This document shows positions 15,728-23,998 of a DNA stretch of 52,901 nucleotides, one piece after another. Source of the DNA: Kingella sp. (in: b-proteobacteria) (GTDB taxonomy: Bacteria > Pseudomonadota > Gammaproteobacteria > Burkholderiales > Neisseriaceae). Every line of letters begins with the position of its first letter. Within the stretch, counting starts at the first letter, position 1. The stretch covers positions 1 to 52,901 of the forward strand of contig NZ_JAUMZV010000014.1 in NCBI RefSeq assembly GCF_030527935.1. The letters are read 5' to 3'. Under the pieces are notes generated by a model. That model saw nothing but the letters and a program-made list of their open reading frames with translations. It was not told where the DNA came from and did no database searches. A program made the translations under genes and the position numbers.

Positions 15728-16594
15728 CTAATGCTTCTTGCCCAACATTTTGCCCAACAGCAACACCACCGCGCACGCCGCCGCCCCTACCACAATTCCC
15801 ACGCCAATGGTAAAGCCCGTATCCGCCAAAAAATTATTCCAATGAAAATGATGCAGCCAAGCGACGTTGTGCACAAAAATCCCGCCGCCCACCATAAACA
15901 TCGCCAGCGTGCCCACCACGCTCAACCCGCGCATCAGCCAAGGCACAAAGCGCACCAAGCCCTTGCCCAGCCATTGCACTAATTTGCTCGGCTTGCGCAT
16001 CAAATGAAACCCCAAATCATCCATTTTCACAATCATCGCCACCAAGCCATACACCGCCACCGTCATCCCCACGCCCACCAGCGACAACGCCACCACCTTG
16101 CTCAGCATCGTAGCCTTGCCCATGCTATCCATCGCGCCCAACGCCAAAATCACAATCTCCGCCGACAAAATAAAATCGGTGCGAATCGCGCCGCGTATTT
16201 TTTCTTTTTCCGAATTTAATGAATCGGTTACGATTGGTTTCTCCGTATGGTCATCCTGCGGCAAAATTTTGTGCAACAGCTTTTCCGCGCCTTCAAAACA
16301 CAAATACGCACCGCCAATCATCAGCAAAGGCGTAATCCATTTGGGCGCAAACGCCGCCAGCAGCAGCGCAATCGGAATCAAAATCACCTTGTTCACCAGT
16401 GAGCCTTTGGCAACTTCCCACACAATCGGGATTTCGCGCTCCGCCGCCGCGCCCGTTACTTGGTTGGCATTCAACGCCAAATCATCGCCCACCACGCCAG
16501 CGGTTTTCTTGGCGGCGACTTTGGTCATCAACGCCACATCGTCCAGCACGGATGCGATGTCGTCCAACAAGGTAAAAAGAGAAGCTAATGCCAT
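15728..16594 (-). CDS. DUF808 family inner-membrane protein (YedI-like)
   Basis: A 288-aa multi-spanning membrane protein starting MALASLFTLLDDIASVLDDVA, with KTAGVVGDDLALNANQVTG, the conserved opening of the DUF808/YedI family. Hydrophobic stretches lie near residues 70-85, 90-100, 144-154, 165-185, 220-240 and 258-280. Between the first and second membrane groups is the conserved GAYLCFEGAEK. The family's function is unknown. The gene stands alone, followed by a DUS and a hairpin terminator. Confidence 0.88.
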   Translation of the reverse strand: MALASLFTLLDDIASVLDDVALMTKVAAKKTAGVVGDDLALNANQVTGAAAEREIPIVWEVAKGSLVNKVILIPIALLLAAFAPKWITPLLMIGGAYLCFEGAEKLLHKILPQDDHTEKPIVTDSLNSEKEKIRGAIRTDFILSAEIVILALGAMDSMGKATMLSKVVALSLVGVGMTVAVYGLVAMIVKMDDLGFHLMRKPSKLVQWLGKGLVRFVPWLMRGLSVVGTLAMFMVGGGIFVHNVAWLHHFHWNNFLADTGFTIGVGIVVGAAACAVVLLLGKMLGKKH

Positions 16595-16869
16595 CGGGAT
16601 TCCTATTTCAGCAAGATAATGAAAGGGCAGGATTATATTTTTAGGCAGCCTGAAAGTCTATGATGCGTTGGGCGAGGCATCAGCGGGTAAACACGTTTTC
16701 AGGCTGCCTTGATGCGCGGATATTAGGCAGCCTGAAACGAAGTCCAAGCCACGCCACGCATCTATTTTCAAGCTGCCTAATCGCGTGAACACATACAGCC
16801 CAAAAGGCAGCCTGAAAATCGGATAGCAAAATGGCAATCACCCAATTCATCCCACCATCAACCCAATTC

Positions 16870-16957
16870 TTTGCCAGCGCACGGCTTGCAAGCAAGCCGT
16901 AGGGAACGCGGGGCAAACATTTCAGGCTGCCCAACCTTCGCGCCCGCGTTCAAAGTT
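16870..16957. repeat. ACGGCTTG hairpin repeat, copy 1
   Basis: Contains ACGGCTTGCAAGCAAGCCGT (an 8-bp stem with a CAAG loop), then AGGGAACGCGGGGCAAACATTT, a DUS and TTCGCGCCCGCGTTCAA. A closely similar block with the same order of parts lies at 41808-41888 after trmB. Confidence 0.65.
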
Positions 16958-17043
16958 TCAGGCTGCCTTGTTGTACGAATAAAAGGCAGCCTGAAACCTT
17001 TGCAAAACCCCTAACAGCAGCCTGAAACACAAGAAATGCCGTC

Positions 17044-17140
17044 ATTCCCGCGTAGGCAGGAATCTTGTTTGACATTAAGAAACTCATGTAAAAACAATCC
17101 ATTGCAAAAATTTCACCAGGATTCCCGCCTACGCGGGAAT
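17044..17140. repeat. dRS3-bounded intergenic mosaic element, copy 2
   Basis: ATTCCCGCGTAGGCAGGAAT (17044-17063, one mismatch to the dRS3 pattern) and ATTCCCGCCTACGCGGGAAT (17121-17140, perfect) lie in opposite sense, with flanking CCGTC and GACGG. The interior differs from the copy at 9952-10049, as expected of mosaic elements. Confidence 0.75.
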
Positions 17141-17256
17141 GACGGAGAATTGACCCTTTCTTGTTTCATTTTAGACTTTGCAAAGATTTCAGCCTGAAAA
17201 CGAGCGTAGCGAGTTTCCGCGAAGCTAAAACCACCCTACTTCCCATTTCAGGCTGC

Positions 17257-18606
17257 CTAATCAAACAAATCCCCCTGCTTTTGCAAACTCAACACCTGCA
17301 CATCGCTCGCCCCATGCGCAAACGAAACGTGCAACGTCTGCCCCTGCTTCAACGAATCCGCATCGCGCACCACCTGTCCCCGCGCATTCTGCACAATCGC
17401 AAAGCCCCGCTCCAACACCGCGTGCGGCGACATCGCCGCCAACACGTCCGCCTGCTTCGCCAGCCGCGCCGATGCAGCCTGAAATTGCGTTTGCCAGCCA
17501 AACGACAAAGCAGCCTGAAACCGCTCCATCCGCTGCTGCGCCCGTGCCACATCAGGCTGCTGCCCACGCAACGCCTGCGCCGCCTGTGTCACACGATGCT
17601 GTTGCCCGCCAAGCTGCTGCCCCATCGCCCATGTTAATTGCGCCCGCAGTTGAGCCACTTGCGCCTGCTGCGTTTGCCATTTTTGGCGCGGATGCTGCAA
17701 CTGCTTCGCCAAAAAATCCACATTCTGCGCCGCATTCTGATAACGCTGCTGCAAGGCAGCCTGAAATCGCGCCTGATAATTCGCCAGCTTGTGCAACAAC
17801 TCCGCGCGATTGGGGCTCACCAATTCCGCCGCCCCCGTAGGCGTAGGCGCGCGCGCATCCGCCACAAAATCCGCCAGCGTAAAATCCGTCTCATGCCCCA
17901 CCCCGCTCACCACAGGCAACGCGCAATCCGCAATCGCCCGCGCCACCACCTCCTCGTTAAACGCCCACAAATCCTCCAAGCTGCCACCACCACGGCACAC
18001 AATCAACACATCCACTTCCGCGCGCGCCGCCGCCGTCCGAATCGCCTGCGCAATCTGCTGCTCGCTGCCCGCCCCCTGCACAGGCGTGGGATACACCACC
18101 AGCGCAAGATGCGGCGCACGACGGCGCAGCGTAGAAACCACATCGCGCAGCGCAGCCGCCGCCAAACTCGTTACCACACCAATGCGCTGCGGATTTTCAG
18201 GCAGCCTTTGTTTACGCTCGGGCGCGAACAAACCCTCCGCATCCAACTTCTTTTTCAGCCGTTCGTACCGCTCAAAAAGCTGCCCCACACCCACCTGCCG
18301 CACTTCGTTCACATTGATTTGAAACTCGCCCCGTGCCGCATACACCCCAATCTTGCCGCGCACCTCAATATGCTCGCCCTCGCGCAACGGTTGCGCCAAC
18401 CGCGCCGCCGTAAATTTAAACAACGTGCAACGCACCTGCGCCAAATCGTCTTTCAGCACAAAATAATAATGCCCGCTCGCCGCCCGCGTTAAATTAGACA
18501 CTTCCCCCGCCACCCAAATGCCGACAAACTGCTGTTCCAGCAATTCATCCGCCATGCCGTTTAACTCATGCACCGATAACGCGCTGGGCGCAAATAAATC
18601 ATCCAT
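17257..18606 (-). CDS. xseA: Exodeoxyribonuclease VII large subunit
   Basis: Large subunit of the nuclease that degrades single-stranded DNA in both directions and acts in repair together with XseB. The 449-aa length is normal. An N-terminal OB-fold (LTRAASGHYYFVLKDDLAQVRCTLF) is followed by the catalytic domain, with GVVTSLAAAALRDVVSTLRRR, the CRGGGSLEDLWAFNEE block and GVGHETDFTLADFVADARAPTPTGAAE, all signatures of the family. A long Gln/Ala-rich coiled coil fills residues about 300-400. The start at 18606 (MDDLFAP) follows GGGAAATACG; M at 18618 is an alternative. Several FQAA peptides in the coiled coil are DUS-encoded. Confidence 0.95.
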   Translation of the reverse strand: MDDLFAPSALSVHELNGMADELLEQQFVGIWVAGEVSNLTRAASGHYYFVLKDDLAQVRCTLFKFTAARLAQPLREGEHIEVRGKIGVYAARGEFQINVNEVRQVGVGQLFERYERLKKKLDAEGLFAPERKQRLPENPQRIGVVTSLAAAALRDVVSTLRRRAPHLALVVYPTPVQGAGSEQQIAQAIRTAAARAEVDVLIVCRGGGSLEDLWAFNEEVVARAIADCALPVVSGVGHETDFTLADFVADARAPTPTGAAELVSPNRAELLHKLANYQARFQAALQQRYQNAAQNVDFLAKQLQHPRQKWQTQQAQVAQLRAQLTWAMGQQLGGQQHRVTQAAQALRGQQPDVARAQQRMERFQAALSFGWQTQFQAASARLAKQADVLAAMSPHAVLERGFAIVQNARGQVVRDADSLKQGQTLHVSFAHGASDVQVLSLQKQGDLFD

Positions 18607-18623
18607 CGTATTTCCCATAAACA

Positions 18624-18656
18624 TAAAGAAAGCTGCCTGAAATTCAGGCAGCCTAT
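18624..18656 (-). terminator. Inverted DUS terminator after hupB
   Basis: GCTGCCTGAA and TTCAGGCAGC form a 10-bp perfect palindrome (read on the minus strand: AGGCTGCCTGAATTTCAGGCAGC followed by TTTCTTT). It sits between hupB and xseA and would end the hupB transcript. Confidence 0.75.
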
Positions 18657-18672
18657 TGTGCATCACGCTAAA

Positions 18673-18975
18673 TTATTTCTTTTTAGCAGGTTTTGCTTTG
18701 CTTGCAGCAACCGCGTCTTTCAACGTTTTGCCAGCAGTAAATTTGGGCACGCGAGCCGCAGGAATTTTAATCGCTTCTTTGGTGCGTGGGTTCAAGCCTT
18801 GGCGAGCAGCGCGTTCAGCCACTTTAAAAGTACCAAAGCCAACCAAAGCGATGCTATCGCCTGATTTCAACGCATCTTTTACCACAGTAGTAAACGCATC
18901 AACGGCTTTGCCAGCGTCGGTTTTGGTTAAGCCAGAGTGTTGGGCGATTGCTTCAATCAATTCAGATTTATTCAT
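18673..18975 (-). CDS. hupB: DNA-binding protein HU-beta
   Basis: Histone-like dimeric protein that bends DNA and compacts the nucleoid. It is 100 aa: the usual 90-aa HU fold (MNKSELIEAIAQHSGLTK, GFGTFKVAERAARQGLNPRT, the DNA-embracing arm) plus a basic Ala/Lys tail (AASKAKPAKKK) of about 12 residues. It lies directly downstream of lon, the gene order common in proteobacteria. It has its own strong promoter (19063-19092), an 80-base leader with a hairpin and an AAGGAAAG ribosome binding site. Confidence 0.96.
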   Translation of the reverse strand: MNKSELIEAIAQHSGLTKTDAGKAVDAFTTVVKDALKSGDSIALVGFGTFKVAERAARQGLNPRTKEAIKIPAARVPKFTAGKTLKDAVAASKAKPAKKK

Positions 18976-19015
18976 AGTGAACTTTCCTTTATGTTATGGT
19001 TAGGATATTCATTCA

Positions 19016-19037
19016 AATGCCCGAAAAATCGGGCATT
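19016..19037 (-). other. Leader hairpin in the hupB 5' untranslated region
   Basis: AATGCCCGA and TCGGGCATT form a perfect 9-bp stem with a 4-base loop. Given the promoter at 19063-19092, the hairpin falls inside the hupB leader, about 40 bases before the start codon. No T-run follows it in the direction of hupB transcription, so a stability or regulatory role is more likely than termination. Confidence 0.55.
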
Positions 19038-19062
19038 CACACGGTTTTTTACAACGAATGGA

Positions 19063-19092
19063 TTTATATCAATTCCTAAATTACCGTGTCAA
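19063..19092 (-). promoter_or_regulatory. Strong sigma-70 promoter for hupB
   Basis: Read on the minus strand, a consensus TTGACA (19087-19092) is followed after 18 bases by TATAAA (19063-19068), with an extended -10 TGA immediately before it. The start of transcription would be near 19055, about 80 bases ahead of the hupB ATG. Confidence 0.75.
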
Positions 19093-19120
19093 GCACAAAA
19101 GTTAAAATTGTTAAGAAATC

Positions 19121-19136
19121 GTGTTGAAAGCAACAC
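19121..19136 (-). terminator. Weak hairpin after lon
   Basis: GTGTTG and CAACAC form a 6-bp stem with a 4-base loop. On the minus strand it is followed by GATTTCTTAAC. It lies 14 bases after the lon stop and may end or attenuate the lon transcript before the hupB promoter. Confidence 0.4.
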
Positions 19137-19149
19137 ATTTTGTTAATTA

Positions 19150-21570
19150 TTAATGTTGTTGCGCTTTTCTGCTGGATTTCGCTTTGGGCTTGGCAGGCAC
19201 AGTTTCAGGCTGCGTTTGCGCGATATAAGGCGTGGGCTGACGCTCCAAGCCCCATTCAAACACTTCATCAATCCATTTAACCGCATGGATTTCCAAACCA
19301 TCTTTCACGTTTTGCGGAATTTCTTCCAAATCTTTCACGTTGTCTTTGGGAATCAAAACGTGTTTGATGCCGCCGCGCAAGGCTGCGAGCAGTTTTTCTT
19401 TTAAGCCGCCAATCGGCAACACTTCGCCGCGCAACGTGATTTCGCCCGTCATCGCCACATCGGCGCGCACGGGAATGCCTGTGAGCGCAGACACCATCGC
19501 CAGCGTCATTGCAATGCCTGCGCTGGGACCATCCTTGGGCGTTGCGCCTTCGGGAACGTGAACGTGCATATCGTTTTTTTCGTAAAAATCAGGCGCGATG
19601 CCCAAACTTTCGGCGCGAGAACGCACCACCGACCACGCGGCGGTAATGGATTCCAGCATCACATCGCCCAATTTGCCTGTGCGCACGATGTTGCCTTTGC
19701 CTTTGAGCGCAACGGCTTCAATAGTGAGCAATTCGCCGCCCACTTCCGTCCACGCCAAGCCTGTTACTTGCCCTACGCGGTTTTCGCCTGCGGTTACGCC
19801 GTAATCAAAGCGACGCACGCCCAAATAATCGTTCAGATTATCGGCGGATACTTTAATCACTTTCGCTTTTTTCGTTTTCAGGCTGCCTGAAAGCTCATTT
19901 TTAATCACGGCTTTGCGGCAAATTTTGGCGATTTCGCGGTCTAGCGAGCGCACACCCGCTTCGCGCGTGTAATAGCGCACAATATCGCGCACGGCGGTTT
20001 CGTCAATCAACAATTCGCCGTCTTTCACGCCGTTGCGTTTAATTTGTTTGGGCACAAGGTATTGCATGGCGATGTTGATTTTTTCGTCTTCGGTGTAGCC
20101 CGATAGGCGGATAATTTCCATGCGGTCAAGCAGCGCGGGCGGAATGTCAAAGCTGTTGGATGTGGCGATAAACATTACATCGCTTAAGTCAAAATCCACT
20201 TCAACAAAATGGTCGGCAAATTTGGCGTTTTGCTCAGGGTCTAGCACTTCCAACAACGCCGCCGCAGGATCGCCGCGGAAATCGTTGCCCAGTTTGTCAA
20301 TCTCGTCCAGCAAAAACAGCGGATTTTTCACGCCAGCTTTAACCATGCTTTGCATGATTTTCCCTGGCATAGAGCCGATGTAGGTGCGGCGGTGCCCACG
20401 GATTTCGCTTTCATCGCGCACGCCACCCAACGCCATGCGAACGTATTTGCGCCCTGTGGCTTTGGCGATGCTTTCGCCCAGCGATGTTTTGCCCACCCCC
20501 GGTGGCCCAACCAAGCACAAAATCGGACCTTTCAGCTTATCGGTGCGTTTTTGCACGGCAAGGTATTCCAAAATGCGCTCTTTGACTTTTTCCAAGCCGT
20601 AGTGGTCTTCATTGAGCACCAAATCGGCTTTGCTTAAATCTTTGCTGACGCGCGTTTTTTTCTTCCACGGCAGTTCAATCAGCGTTTCAATATAGTTGCG
20701 AACCACGGTGGCTTCGGCAGACATAGCGGGCATCATTTTGAGTTTTTTCAGCTCGCTCATGGCTTTTTCTTCGCCTTCTTGGCTCATGCCTGCGGATTTG
20801 ATTTGCTGTTCCAGCTTGTCTAATTCGCCTTTTTCGTCTTCTTCGCCCAGCTCTTTTTGGATGACTTTAATCTGCTCGTTTAGGTAATAATCGCGCTGGT
20901 TTTTCTCCATTTGGCGTTTCACTTTGCCGCGAATGCGTTTTTCTAGCTGCGAAATTTCCAACTCGCCTTCAATTTGCGCCAGCAAAAACTCCATGCGCTC
21001 GCCGATGTCTGCCAGTTCCAGCAGTTTTTGGCGTTGCTCTAATTTGAGTTGCAAATGGGCGGCGACGGTGTCAGCAAGGCGGCTGTTGTCTTCAATTTCT
21101 TGAATGCTGGTGAGCACTTCGGCGGGGATTTTTTTGTTGTTTTTGGTGTATTGGTCAAATTGCGCCAATAGGCTGCGGCGCAGGGCTTCTTGGTCGGCGG
21201 GCGCGGCGATGCTGTCGGCTAACACGCTGACTTGCGCTTCAAATAATTCGCCCGTGTCTTGCAGCGTGTTGATGCGGGCGCGTTGTTTGCCTTCCACCAG
21301 CACTTTTACTGTGCCATCGGGCAGTTTTAATACTTGTAGGATTTCGGCGATGGTGCCTGTTTCGTGCAAATCGTTGGGGCTGGGGTCTTCATCGTTGCCG
21401 TTTTTTTGCGCGAGCAGGAAGACGGTTTGGTCGGCGGTCATTGCGGCGTTGAGCGCGGCAACGGATTTGGCGCGGCCCACAAATAGCGGCAGCACCATGT
21501 GTGGGTAAACCACCATGTCGCGCAGGGGCAGCGTGGGCAATGTGATGGGTTGAGATTTTTTTCTTGCCAT
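19150..21570 (-). CDS. lon: ATP-dependent protease Lon
   Basis: Cytoplasmic AAA+ serine protease that degrades misfolded and regulatory proteins. The 806-aa product has an N-terminal substrate-binding domain (LPLRDMVVYPHMVLPLFVGR), a central coiled coil, the Walker A motif GPPGVGKTS, Walker B FLLDEIDKL, and the C-terminal protease domain. The catalytic dyad is Ser683 (in PKDGPSAG) and Lys726 (in GGLKEKL), matching E. coli Ser679/Lys722. The start at 21570 (MARKKSQPI) follows AAGAGAAC and agrees with family length. A DUS encodes the peptide SGSLKTKKAK between the AAA+ and protease domains. hupB follows downstream. Confidence 0.97.
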   Translation of the reverse strand: MARKKSQPITLPTLPLRDMVVYPHMVLPLFVGRAKSVAALNAAMTADQTVFLLAQKNGNDEDPSPNDLHETGTIAEILQVLKLPDGTVKVLVEGKQRARINTLQDTGELFEAQVSVLADSIAAPADQEALRRSLLAQFDQYTKNNKKIPAEVLTSIQEIEDNSRLADTVAAHLQLKLEQRQKLLELADIGERMEFLLAQIEGELEISQLEKRIRGKVKRQMEKNQRDYYLNEQIKVIQKELGEEDEKGELDKLEQQIKSAGMSQEGEEKAMSELKKLKMMPAMSAEATVVRNYIETLIELPWKKKTRVSKDLSKADLVLNEDHYGLEKVKERILEYLAVQKRTDKLKGPILCLVGPPGVGKTSLGESIAKATGRKYVRMALGGVRDESEIRGHRRTYIGSMPGKIMQSMVKAGVKNPLFLLDEIDKLGNDFRGDPAAALLEVLDPEQNAKFADHFVEVDFDLSDVMFIATSNSFDIPPALLDRMEIIRLSGYTEDEKINIAMQYLVPKQIKRNGVKDGELLIDETAVRDIVRYYTREAGVRSLDREIAKICRKAVIKNELSGSLKTKKAKVIKVSADNLNDYLGVRRFDYGVTAGENRVGQVTGLAWTEVGGELLTIEAVALKGKGNIVRTGKLGDVMLESITAAWSVVRSRAESLGIAPDFYEKNDMHVHVPEGATPKDGPSAGIAMTLAMVSALTGIPVRADVAMTGEITLRGEVLPIGGLKEKLLAALRGGIKHVLIPKDNVKDLEEIPQNVKDGLEIHAVKWIDEVFEWGLERQPTPYIAQTQPETVPAKPKAKSSRKAQQH

Positions 21571-21694
21571 GATGTTCTCTTGTATTGGGAAAATAAGTGG
21601 GGCAGCAAATGGGGCTGCCGGGGGATATTTCAAGCGATGGGGATGAAATGTTTTCAGGCTGCCTTACTCTAACTGATTAGGCAGCCTGAAAATA

Positions 21695-22120
21695 TTAGCG
21701 TAGTCGTCCTGCTTTGCGTTTGCCGCCTTGCTGGCGTTGTTGCTTCATCAGCTCTTGGTTGGCAGCTTGCTTGCTGATGCGTGCGCTGAGTTGTTTTTCG
21801 GCTTCTTGCACCGAGCAGCGCATGGCTTGGCTGGCGATAAACAAGGCATCTTTGCGGTCTTTGCCGCCCGAGAAATACATTCGGCGCAAATCGGCTGGGT
21901 TGATTTTGCCTGCTTTTAGGTCAATGTTGAAGCGGGCGGCGTTGTCAATCAGCTTTTTTTGTTTCCAATAGACTGTGCCTGTGGCGATGCCGACAATGGC
22001 GGCAACGGTGGCGATGCCAATCAGCGCGGCAACGATGGGGTTTGCGCCCGAAAGGTAGGCGATAAGCCCGATAACGGTTGCCATAGCAATCCAAATCAAT
22101 ATGGCGCGTTTTCTATCCAT
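21695..22120 (-). CDS. Small inner-membrane protein, unknown function
   Basis: A 141-aa protein with two adjacent hydrophobic helices (about residues 7-24 and 28-48) followed by a basic, Gln-rich cytoplasmic tail (LMKQQRQQGGKRKAGRLR). The middle part is amphipathic and includes DLRRMYFSGGKDRKDALFIASQAMRCSV. I do not recognise a named family. It has a plausible start (AAGGAACACATCATG) and codon use like its neighbours. DUS copies lie after the stop (near 21678) and before the start. Confidence 0.65.
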   Translation of the reverse strand: MDRKRAILIWIAMATVIGLIAYLSGANPIVAALIGIATVAAIVGIATGTVYWKQKKLIDNAARFNIDLKAGKINPADLRRMYFSGGKDRKDALFIASQAMRCSVQEAEKQLSARISKQAANQELMKQQRQQGGKRKAGRLR

Positions 22121-22152
22121 GATGTGTTCCTTGTGTGTTGCGAGAAAGGGGT

Positions 22153-22260
22153 GGGGTGGTTTTCAGGCTGCCTTTGGCAGAGCGAATAGGCAGCCTGAAA
22201 AGGGTGTTTTGGGGTTTTCAGGCTGCCTATTGAGCGGGATGCAGTAGGCAGCCTGAAAAG
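22153..22260. repeat. Two successive inverted DUS pairs
   Basis: Four DUS copies lie in about 100 bases: TTTTCAGGCTGCCT with AGGCAGCCTGAAAA, then the same again. They can form two hairpins downstream of holA. A GCGTAGC-type repeat (GGCTACGCTGAACTGCGTTTC) with a variant DUS runs up to the holA stop. Confidence 0.65.
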
Positions 22261-22312
22261 GATGTTTCGCTGTGGATTGTTGGGGCTACGCTGAACTGCG
22301 TTTCAGACTGCC

Positions 22313-23323
22313 TTATGTTGCCAACTGCATCACCAACTGGCGCAGCGTTGTCCAAGCATCGCCTGTTTCTGCGCCTTTGATTTGGCGGTCAATTTGCGCA
22401 CAGGTTTTCAGCGCGTCAATTAAGCGTGGCGCGGTTAAACGCGCGACGGCTTGGCTGGTGTATTGTTGCTTATCGCCCCACAAGCGCAATTCGTTACGCA
22501 CGGTTTGCACGGTTTTGCCCTGTTTGAGTGCCGCGCTCAACCGTATCAACGTGCGCACATCTTCGGCAATCGCCCACAGCAGCAAAACAGGTTCTTCATT
22601 ATCGGCAGCCAATCCGTCTAACAAATGGGCGGTGCGGCGCACGTTACCGCTCATCCACGCGGCGGCAAACTGAAAAACATCAAACCGCGCCACGTTGGCA
22701 ATGCTCTCTTGCGCGTCTTGAATGCTGATTAAATGCCCTTGCGGGAACAGCAACGCAAGTTTGTCTATTTCTTGCTTGGCGGCGAGCAAATTGCCTTCCA
22801 CGCGCTCGGCAAACAGCGCAACGGCGGCGGCTTCGGCTTCCAAGCCATGTTGTTGCAGGCGGGTGTTAATCCACGCGGGCAAGGCGTTGGGGCTAACGGC
22901 TTTGGCTTCCAGCATCGCGCCGTGTTTGCTTAACGCAGTGAACCATTTGGCTTGGGTTTGAGCGCGTTCCAGCTTGGGTAATACAATCAGCGTAACCGTG
23001 TCGCGCGGCAGGTTTTCTGCCAATTGCTGCAAGGCTTCGCTACCATTTTTGCCCACTTTGCCACTGGGGATGTGGATTTCCAGCAGTTTTAAATCGGCGA
23101 ACAAGCCCGCGCTGTCGGCATTGGCTAAAACTTCGTTCCAATCAAAGCTGGCATTTTCTACGGTGTAGCTTTCGCGGTTTAAATAGCCGCGTTGCTTGGC
23201 TACGGCGCGGATACTGTCTAAGGCTTCAATGCGCAGCAAATCTTCTTCGCCGTGGATAACATAAAGCGGTTGCAACGTGCTTTTCAGGCTGCCTGAAAGC
23301 TGGTTGATGTCAAGCTGGGGCAT
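22313..23323 (-). CDS. holA: DNA polymerase III subunit delta
   Basis: Subunit of the clamp loader that opens the beta sliding clamp. The 336-aa protein starts MPQLDINQL and contains PLYVIHGEEDLLRIEALDSIR, the degenerate AAA+ opening typical of HolA, then FDWNEVL and the C-terminal domain with LLLWAIAEDVRTLIRL. A DUS encodes LSGSLKSTLQ near the N-terminus. The start codon overlaps the lptE stop by one base (TAATG), so the two are likely translationally coupled. The lptE-holA pairing is conserved in proteobacteria. Confidence 0.93.
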   Translation of the reverse strand: MPQLDINQLSGSLKSTLQPLYVIHGEEDLLRIEALDSIRAVAKQRGYLNRESYTVENASFDWNEVLANADSAGLFADLKLLEIHIPSGKVGKNGSEALQQLAENLPRDTVTLIVLPKLERAQTQAKWFTALSKHGAMLEAKAVSPNALPAWINTRLQQHGLEAEAAAVALFAERVEGNLLAAKQEIDKLALLFPQGHLISIQDAQESIANVARFDVFQFAAAWMSGNVRRTAHLLDGLAADNEEPVLLLWAIAEDVRTLIRLSAALKQGKTVQTVRNELRLWGDKQQYTSQAVARLTAPRLIDALKTCAQIDRQIKGAETGDAWTTLRQLVMQLAT

Positions 23324-23829
23324 TATGGATTGGGCTCGCTGGCGGATGGCTGCGATGATGCGTTTAAAAAGCCAAGCTGACGCACGATTTGCTCGGCGGC
23401 ATCGTTGTGCATATCGCGCCAAATGGTGTTGGTTTCTTCGTCTTTGCCCAGTGTTAAGCCGTTTGAATACGGCATGGTGCGGCGCACATTGGCGACAAGC
23501 GGCGCGCCCCACGGTTGATTGTTGCGATAGGCTTGGGCGGTTACGCGCAGGGTAAACAGGTATTCGTTGAGCTTGGCGGCGCGGGTGATGGTGTAGATGT
23601 CGCGCTTGTTGTCAAAGCTGGTTACGCGCAACTCGGCTTGGGCTTGGTTGGATTGTGCAACAGGTTTGCCCGAAGCGTGGCGAATGGCGTTTTCCAGCGG
23701 TTTTTGCAGTTGCCCGCCCGAGATGTACCATTTTTGTTCAGGCAGATGGTCGTGCGCGTAGGTGCCTTTTAGGTGAAAACCGCAGGCGGAAAGCGTGCTC
23801 ACGGCGATAAATGCAACAAGTTTTTTCAT
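23323..23829 (-). CDS. lptE: LPS-assembly lipoprotein LptE
   Basis: Outer-membrane lipoprotein that plugs the LptD barrel and helps insert lipopolysaccharide in the outer leaflet. It is 168 aa. It has a lipoprotein signal peptide with lipobox LSAC (Cys16) followed by GFHLKGTY, the family's characteristic opening (CGFHLRG). The domain contains TRAAKLNEYLFTLRVTAQAY, and the Ser/Pro-rich C-terminus is likely disordered. It couples to holA through a TAATG overlap. leuS, often upstream in proteobacteria, is absent here. Confidence 0.92.
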   Translation of the reverse strand: MKKLVAFIAVSTLSACGFHLKGTYAHDHLPEQKWYISGGQLQKPLENAIRHASGKPVAQSNQAQAELRVTSFDNKRDIYTITRAAKLNEYLFTLRVTAQAYRNNQPWGAPLVANVRRTMPYSNGLTLGKDEETNTIWRDMHNDAAEQIVRQLGFLNASSQPSASEPNP

Positions 23830-23998
23830 GGCGTTGGGGCGGGTTGGGCGACAAATTAAAGTGGCGCATTATAGCGTTAAAATGGTTAATTTTCCATTAA
23901 AAAGCCTTTACAAACGCGGGGACGGTTTGCAAAGGCTTAATGTTTGCTGCGGGTTCAGGCGAATGCAAAGGCAGCCTGAAAATAGTGAATGCAGGTTC

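Larger units (their letters stand above)
16595..17256. other. Gene-free 660-base repeat-rich interval
   Basis: No gene is supported here. The interval contains about eight DUS copies or variants (near 16644, 16698, 16725, 16767, 16807, 16921, 16965 and 16986). It also has an ACGGCTTG hairpin repeat at 16870-16957, a dRS3-bounded element (17044-17140) and a GCGTAGC-type repeat at 17194-17233. It separates the DUF808 gene from xseA. Confidence 0.7.
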
